Positions 15,232 to 17,636 of a stretch of 17,636 bases of DNA are shown here, one piece after another. The notes under the pieces were generated by a model. It saw only the letters and a program-made list of their open reading frames with translations. It ran no database searches and was not told the origin of the DNA. Each line of letters starts with the position of its first letter. The first letter of the stretch is position 1. The DNA is from an uncultured Candidatus Saccharibacteria bacterium. Its GTDB lineage: Bacteria > Patescibacteriota > Saccharimonadia > Saccharimonadales > Saccharimonadaceae. Where the stretch lies: assembly GCA_938042065.1 (NCBI GenBank), contig CALISG010000021.1:1-17636 (forward strand). The letters run 5' to 3'. Both the position numbers and the translations under genes were made by a program.

Positions 15232-15292
15232 GCAGCTAAATTTTTGGCACGCTGTATCTTTGCATATTCCAACAGCCAGAATAAGGCGAGAC

Positions 15293-16282
15293 CTAATCTC
15301 GTTTGCCGGAATACGTCACCGTATCTTTAGTACTGCCGCCAATCGGCTGGCACTTTTGGTCAGCGTAGGCCATCCGTAATTCGCGGTTATTGTAAAGCGT
15401 GCAGGCAACCAGTATGTTGCGGTTGCGGTCTTGGAAATAATGCCACAAGCCGTCTGGCGTCTGATAGAATAATCCTAGATTGTCAGGCGCAGTCATTCGC
15501 TGATATAACACTGTGCTGACTGGAATTTCTAGCAGCTGGTAGCCTTTCAATGCGCCCTTGAACGGAGCTGGCTTACCGATGAAACCGTACTGTCCAGCAG
15601 CGCTCACGGCCGGGGTGTAGACCGAAACGACCGGCTGCTGCGCTTCAGCGTATTCAGCGTAAACTTTAGTGTCGAGACAGCGAATCTCCATCCAATCGCC
15701 GAGCTTGTCGCGCTGCGAAATATCGGTACTCAGCTGGCAAGTGACATCGTCGCGCGTGAAATCAGCTAAATAATTTGCTCTGTTGCCCTCCGAGAAGACC
15801 TTGCGAGTAAAACCATCATAGTCCATGTTTTTCTCGATTGATTCGCGCTGCGAAGTTGATTTATCCTTAGGAACGTAACCAGCCAAACTCTGAACTTGAT
15901 CGAGGTCGGGCACTACGGTGTAAAATTTCCTTCCTTTGACTCTTACCGGAGTGGTGATTGACGATTTGGCTTTTTCCTTGCCTTTGAAATAAACGTTGAC
16001 GTGCTTGATAGTTTCGGCGGCGGTCAAGTGGGCTACCTTGGTCTCGTCAGTTTTTTTCTTTTCATCCGTCTTGACTGTTGACGAGTGAGCGAGCGTCATT
16101 ACCACGATCGCAACAACAATCACTAAAACGGCGGCGACACCAGCGCCAATCATAATCAGGCGAAATTTACGGAATGGGTCGCGCGGCGGCCGGCGCTGCG
16201 GCTCTGGCACCAGCGGATCAGGCCGCGGCGCCTGTTCAGGGTGGCCAGCGTATTGGATATCATTGTCATTTAGCGGATTCAT
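15293..16282 (-). CDS. Single-pass membrane protein with an exported C-terminal domain, unknown function
   Basis: A 329-residue protein. The cytoplasmic N-terminus (1-41) is proline-rich and ends in basic residues (RRPPRDPFRKFR). One hydrophobic segment follows (about 42-65), then a lysine-rich linker, then an extracytoplasmic domain of about 230 residues. The domain has four cysteines (182, 202, 294, 311) that could form two disulfides; the spacing within each pair (20 and 17 residues) is similar, and each pair lies in a short beta-like segment, hinting at a duplicated fold. The architecture is type II membrane anchoring. No family is recognised. A surface or host-contact role would fit an episymbiotic bacterium, but that is speculation. 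ATG 16282 lies 6 nt after a perfect TATAAT, so the mRNA is leaderless. Confidence 0.8.
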   Translation of the reverse strand: MNPLNDNDIQYAGHPEQAPRPDPLVPEPQRRPPRDPFRKFRLIMIGAGVAAVLVIVVAIVVMTLAHSSTVKTDEKKKTDETKVAHLTAAETIKHVNVYFKGKEKAKSSITTPVRVKGRKFYTVVPDLDQVQSLAGYVPKDKSTSQRESIEKNMDYDGFTRKVFSEGNRANYLADFTRDDVTCQLSTDISQRDKLGDWMEIRCLDTKVYAEYAEAQQPVVSVYTPAVSAAGQYGFIGKPAPFKGALKGYQLLEIPVSTVLYQRMTAPDNLGLFYQTPDGLWHYFQDRNRNILVACTLYNNRELRMAYADQKCQPIGGSTKDTVTYSGKRD

Positions 16283-16288
16283 ACGTTT

Positions 16289-16294
16289 ATTATA
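16289..16294 (-). promoter_or_regulatory. -10 box of the exported-domain protein gene (leaderless)
   Basis: Minus-strand TATAAT ends 6 nt before the ATG at 16282. No strong -35 is visible at the normal distance. Confidence 0.7.
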
Positions 16295-16359
16295 CTATAT
16301 TGCTTGCGTTTTTAATGCGATAGCGATTCAAGTTTAGTACAAAAAATACGGCGAAAGTA

Positions 16360-16389
16360 TTGACATGTAGACGATCTTAATTAAACAAT
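16360..16389 (+). promoter_or_regulatory. Promoter of the 45-residue peptide gene (leaderless)
   Basis: A perfect TTGACA (16360-16365), an 18-nt spacer and AACAAT (16384-16389), ending 6 nt before ATG 16396. The layout matches the other leaderless genes in the window. Confidence 0.65.
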
Positions 16390-16395
16390 ATAGCT

Positions 16396-16533
16396 ATGAG
16401 TAAAGAAATCATCATAACCTATATCACTGTAGCTATACCGTATATAGTAATAATTGCAACCGTAGTAGCCGCTATCGCTTTGATTCGATGGTTTATCCGA
16501 AACGACAAGAAATCAAGCAACGACGACAAATAA
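16396..16533 (+). CDS. 45-residue single-span membrane peptide
   Basis: The product starts MSKEIIITYITVAIPYIVII and continues through a hydrophobic stretch to about residue 31. The tail is charged: RWFIRNDKKSSNDDK. It has one membrane span with a basic flank, so the C-terminus is probably cytoplasmic. A consensus promoter at leaderless spacing and a terminator-like hairpin downstream support a real gene despite its small size. No family is recognised. A peptide of this kind just ahead of a CPBP protease could be a toxin/bacteriocin-like peptide, a protease partner, or an unrelated small membrane protein. Confidence 0.6.
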   Translation: MSKEIIITYITVAIPYIVIIATVVAAIALIRWFIRNDKKSSNDDK

Positions 16534-16605
16534 CTCTTGCTATCATTTACTTCAATTCCTAGTTATAAATATAGAGCTAAGTTTATCCGCAGCTGCAAAC
16601 GTCGC

Positions 16606-16629
16606 AAACAGGTGAAAATGCTTGTTTTT
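16606..16629 (+). terminator. Terminator-like hairpin after the peptide gene
   Basis: Stem AAACAGG/CTTGTTT (one G-U pair) with an 8-nt loop runs into TTTTT. It lies about 70 nt after the stop. The rest of 16534-16680 is AT-rich with no gene seen. Confidence 0.55.
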
Positions 16630-16679
16630 CGTTATTTTCGCGCTTTTTTGCATAAAATTCAATAAAATTGCCTGATACA

Positions 16680-16713
16680 TTGACTTACACATTCATATGT
16701 GATATATATATCA
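16680..16713 (+). promoter_or_regulatory. Promoter of the CPBP protease gene, with a palindrome over the -10
   Basis: TTGACT (16680-16685), a 17-nt spacer and TATATA (16703-16708). The 14-bp palindrome TGATATATATATCA (16700-16713) covers the -10 and could be an operator. A second TTGACA lies at 16721-16726 with a poor -10 (TATGAA) at 15 nt. The UTR before GTG 16795 is about 80 nt from the first promoter. Confidence 0.5.
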
Positions 16714-16794
16714 GCTTTCATTGACAGGGAGTAGATTCTTGTATGAAAGCGCACTTTGACAAGCCGACCAACCTTTGAAAGAGGTGCTCATTTC

Positions 16795-17535
16795 GTGCAC
16801 TCGGAACTTATGATAGTGCATCGACCCCGAAAGGGGGTCATGGCATGGCTCTTCAGAAGAGCTATGCCCCGAGACACTAGGCCAACTTTTGTTTGGCCTA
16901 ATCTGGCCCGCGCAATCGGAGATGCCAGATACTTCGATCAGCGATGGCTCACCGCTATCGCAACAGTATTGATTATCGTGACAATCGCCACGATAAAAGT
17001 GCTACTGATGATTCCGGGGCTTGATAGCTCCGTAGTCGAGCTGCTGACTAGTATCTTTGAGACGTTCCTCCCCGCGAGATGGGCAACAGGGGCTGCCTGG
17101 GTTGCCGGTGCAGTGGGAGTCTTCCTCATAGGAGACTTCACGAACTACACGAAAAAGCAGAAGTCTCTGCACGGTCTCAAGGCAACCGGATGTGGGGTGT
17201 ATGACACTCTATTGCTCTTCGCACTGCTAGAGGAGCAAGCCTTTCGATCCGGGAGTGAAAAGTGGAGCTGGCGCGAACGAGCACGCGCTAGTGTGTGCTT
17301 TGGACTCCTGCACATCACAAACATCTGGTACAGCCTGGCGGCAGGGGTCGCCCTGTCCGCGACTGGCTTCGGTTTTTTGCTGGTGTACTTGTGGTACTAT
17401 CGCAAATACCGTAGCCAGGTTGTCGCTACAGCGGCAGCTACGACGTTGCATACGTTATACAACGTCATAGCATTGAGTCTCATTGCTGTCGCAGCAGTAG
17501 CCTACTTGGTGATCAATATCGCCAAGATGCTGTAG
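16795..17535 (+). CDS. CPBP-family intramembrane metalloprotease (CAAX/Abi type)
   Basis: A 246-residue polytopic membrane protein counted from GTG 16795. All three CPBP motifs are present: EEQAFR (EExxxR), FGLLH (FxxxH) and HTLYN (HxxxN), which hold the catalytic glutamates and the metal-binding histidines. Residue positions are roughly 146-151, 169-173 and 219-223. The family includes Rce1-like prenyl-protein proteases and bacterial Abi proteins, some of which give self-immunity to bacteriocins or process peptides. GTG 16795 is preferred because AGAGGTG lies 8 nt upstream; a longer TTG-started frame from 16756 would include the ribosome-binding site. Codon use is atypical (AGA AGA, AGG and CGA are frequent near the start). 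No terminator follows; a hammerhead ribozyme begins 46 nt after the stop. Confidence 0.87.
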   Translation: MHSELMIVHRPRKGVMAWLFRRAMPRDTRPTFVWPNLARAIGDARYFDQRWLTAIATVLIIVTIATIKVLLMIPGLDSSVVELLTSIFETFLPARWATGAAWVAGAVGVFLIGDFTNYTKKQKSLHGLKATGCGVYDTLLLFALLEEQAFRSGSEKWSWRERARASVCFGLLHITNIWYSLAAGVALSATGFGFLLVYLWYYRKYRSQVVATAAATTLHTLYNVIALSLIAVAAVAYLVINIAKML

Positions 17536-17549
17536 CGATACCAGTCTCC

Positions 17550-17588
17550 AGCGAACCTCTGTCAAAGTCTCTGCTTGTCATGTTCGCT
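17550..17588 (+). promoter_or_regulatory. Hairpin that would compete with the hammerhead
   Basis: AGCGAAC (17550-17556) can pair fully with GTTCGCT (17582-17588), the strand that otherwise forms stem III and the pair next to the cleavage site. The same AGCGAAC recurs at 17630-17636 as the ribozyme partner. The two structures are mutually exclusive. Confidence 0.5.
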
Positions 17589-17636
17589 CCATAGATGCGT
17601 ATCTATGCTGATGAGTCGGAAACGACGAAAGCGAAC
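17582..17636 (+). ncRNA. Type III hammerhead self-cleaving ribozyme
   Basis: Every element is present in order. Stem III 5' strand is GTTCGC (17582-17587), followed by U17588, which pairs with A17630. The cleavage base is C17589, in a CUC triplet that fits the NUH rule. Stem I is a closed hairpin CATAGAT-GCGT-ATCTATG (17590-17607). The core is CTGATGA (17608-17614). Stem II is GTCG with a GAAA loop and CGAC (17615-17626). Core GAAA is at 17627-17630, and stem III 3' strand GCGAAC is at 17631-17636. There is no mismatch in any stem. Because stem III is the open one, the type is III. Cleavage is predicted after 17589, in the 3' region of the CPBP transcript or the 5' region of whatever follows. 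Stem III may extend beyond the window. Confidence 0.93.

Noticed and set aside
16756..16794. TTG start for the CPBP protein
   Set aside because: The AGAGGTG site inside this stretch points to GTG 16795; the extra residues are not membrane-like or conserved in type.
1..17636. CRISPR array, transposase or integrase
   Set aside because: No regularly spaced direct repeats and no recombinase motifs were seen in any reading frame examined.

Overview
The window reads as ordinary chromosome of a small-genome bacterium, most likely a Candidatus Saccharibacteria (TM7)/Patescibacteria member. That assignment is inference. It rests on a moderately GC-rich housekeeping set, compact spacing, many genes whose -10 box lies only 6-8 nt before the ATG (leaderless mRNAs), a divergent RpoC, and secreted or membrane proteins without clear homologues. 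No database search was possible.

Layout. 1-363: a possible 3' end of a gene, a strong hairpin terminator, a tRNA-Leu(UAG) cut off after its anticodon stem, and back-to-back promoters. 364-1962: an FAD-linked oxidase/dehydrogenase. 2136-2537 (minus): a coiled-coil protein. 2587-2742 (minus): an intact tRNA-Leu(CAG) with terminator and promoter, followed by about 200 bp of decayed tandem copies of the tRNA 5' half plus its upstream region. 3043-4221: a HisRS-like protein that lacks catalytic motifs. 4270-5712: trigger factor. 5841-6299 (minus): small membrane protein A. 6451-7077: clpP, under a perfect CIRCE (HrcA operator). 7234-7590: small membrane protein B. 7871-15176: rpoB-rpoC with its own consensus promoter and a leader of about 160 nt. 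15293-16282 (minus): a single-pass membrane protein with an exported domain. 16396-16533: a 45-residue membrane peptide gene. 16795-17535: a CPBP-family intramembrane metalloprotease. 17582-17636: a complete type III hammerhead ribozyme ending at the last base of the window.

Themes. Trigger factor and ClpP form a proteostasis neighbourhood, and CIRCE predicts heat-shock control of clpP. RpoB and RpoC are translationally coupled. Three accessory membrane proteins (A, B and the CPBP protease) stand apart from the housekeeping genes: they have classical Shine-Dalgarno sites and 5' UTRs rather than leaderless starts, different codon or base use, and structured RNA at their ends. They sit in the junctions tig/clpP, clpP/rpoB and after the 45-residue peptide gene.

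The most striking items are the hammerhead ribozyme behind the CPBP gene with a possible competing hairpin, the loss of every zinc-ligand cysteine at both zinc sites of RpoC, the inactive-looking HisRS paralogue, the start-codon hairpin of gene A, and the broken tRNA-Leu copies.
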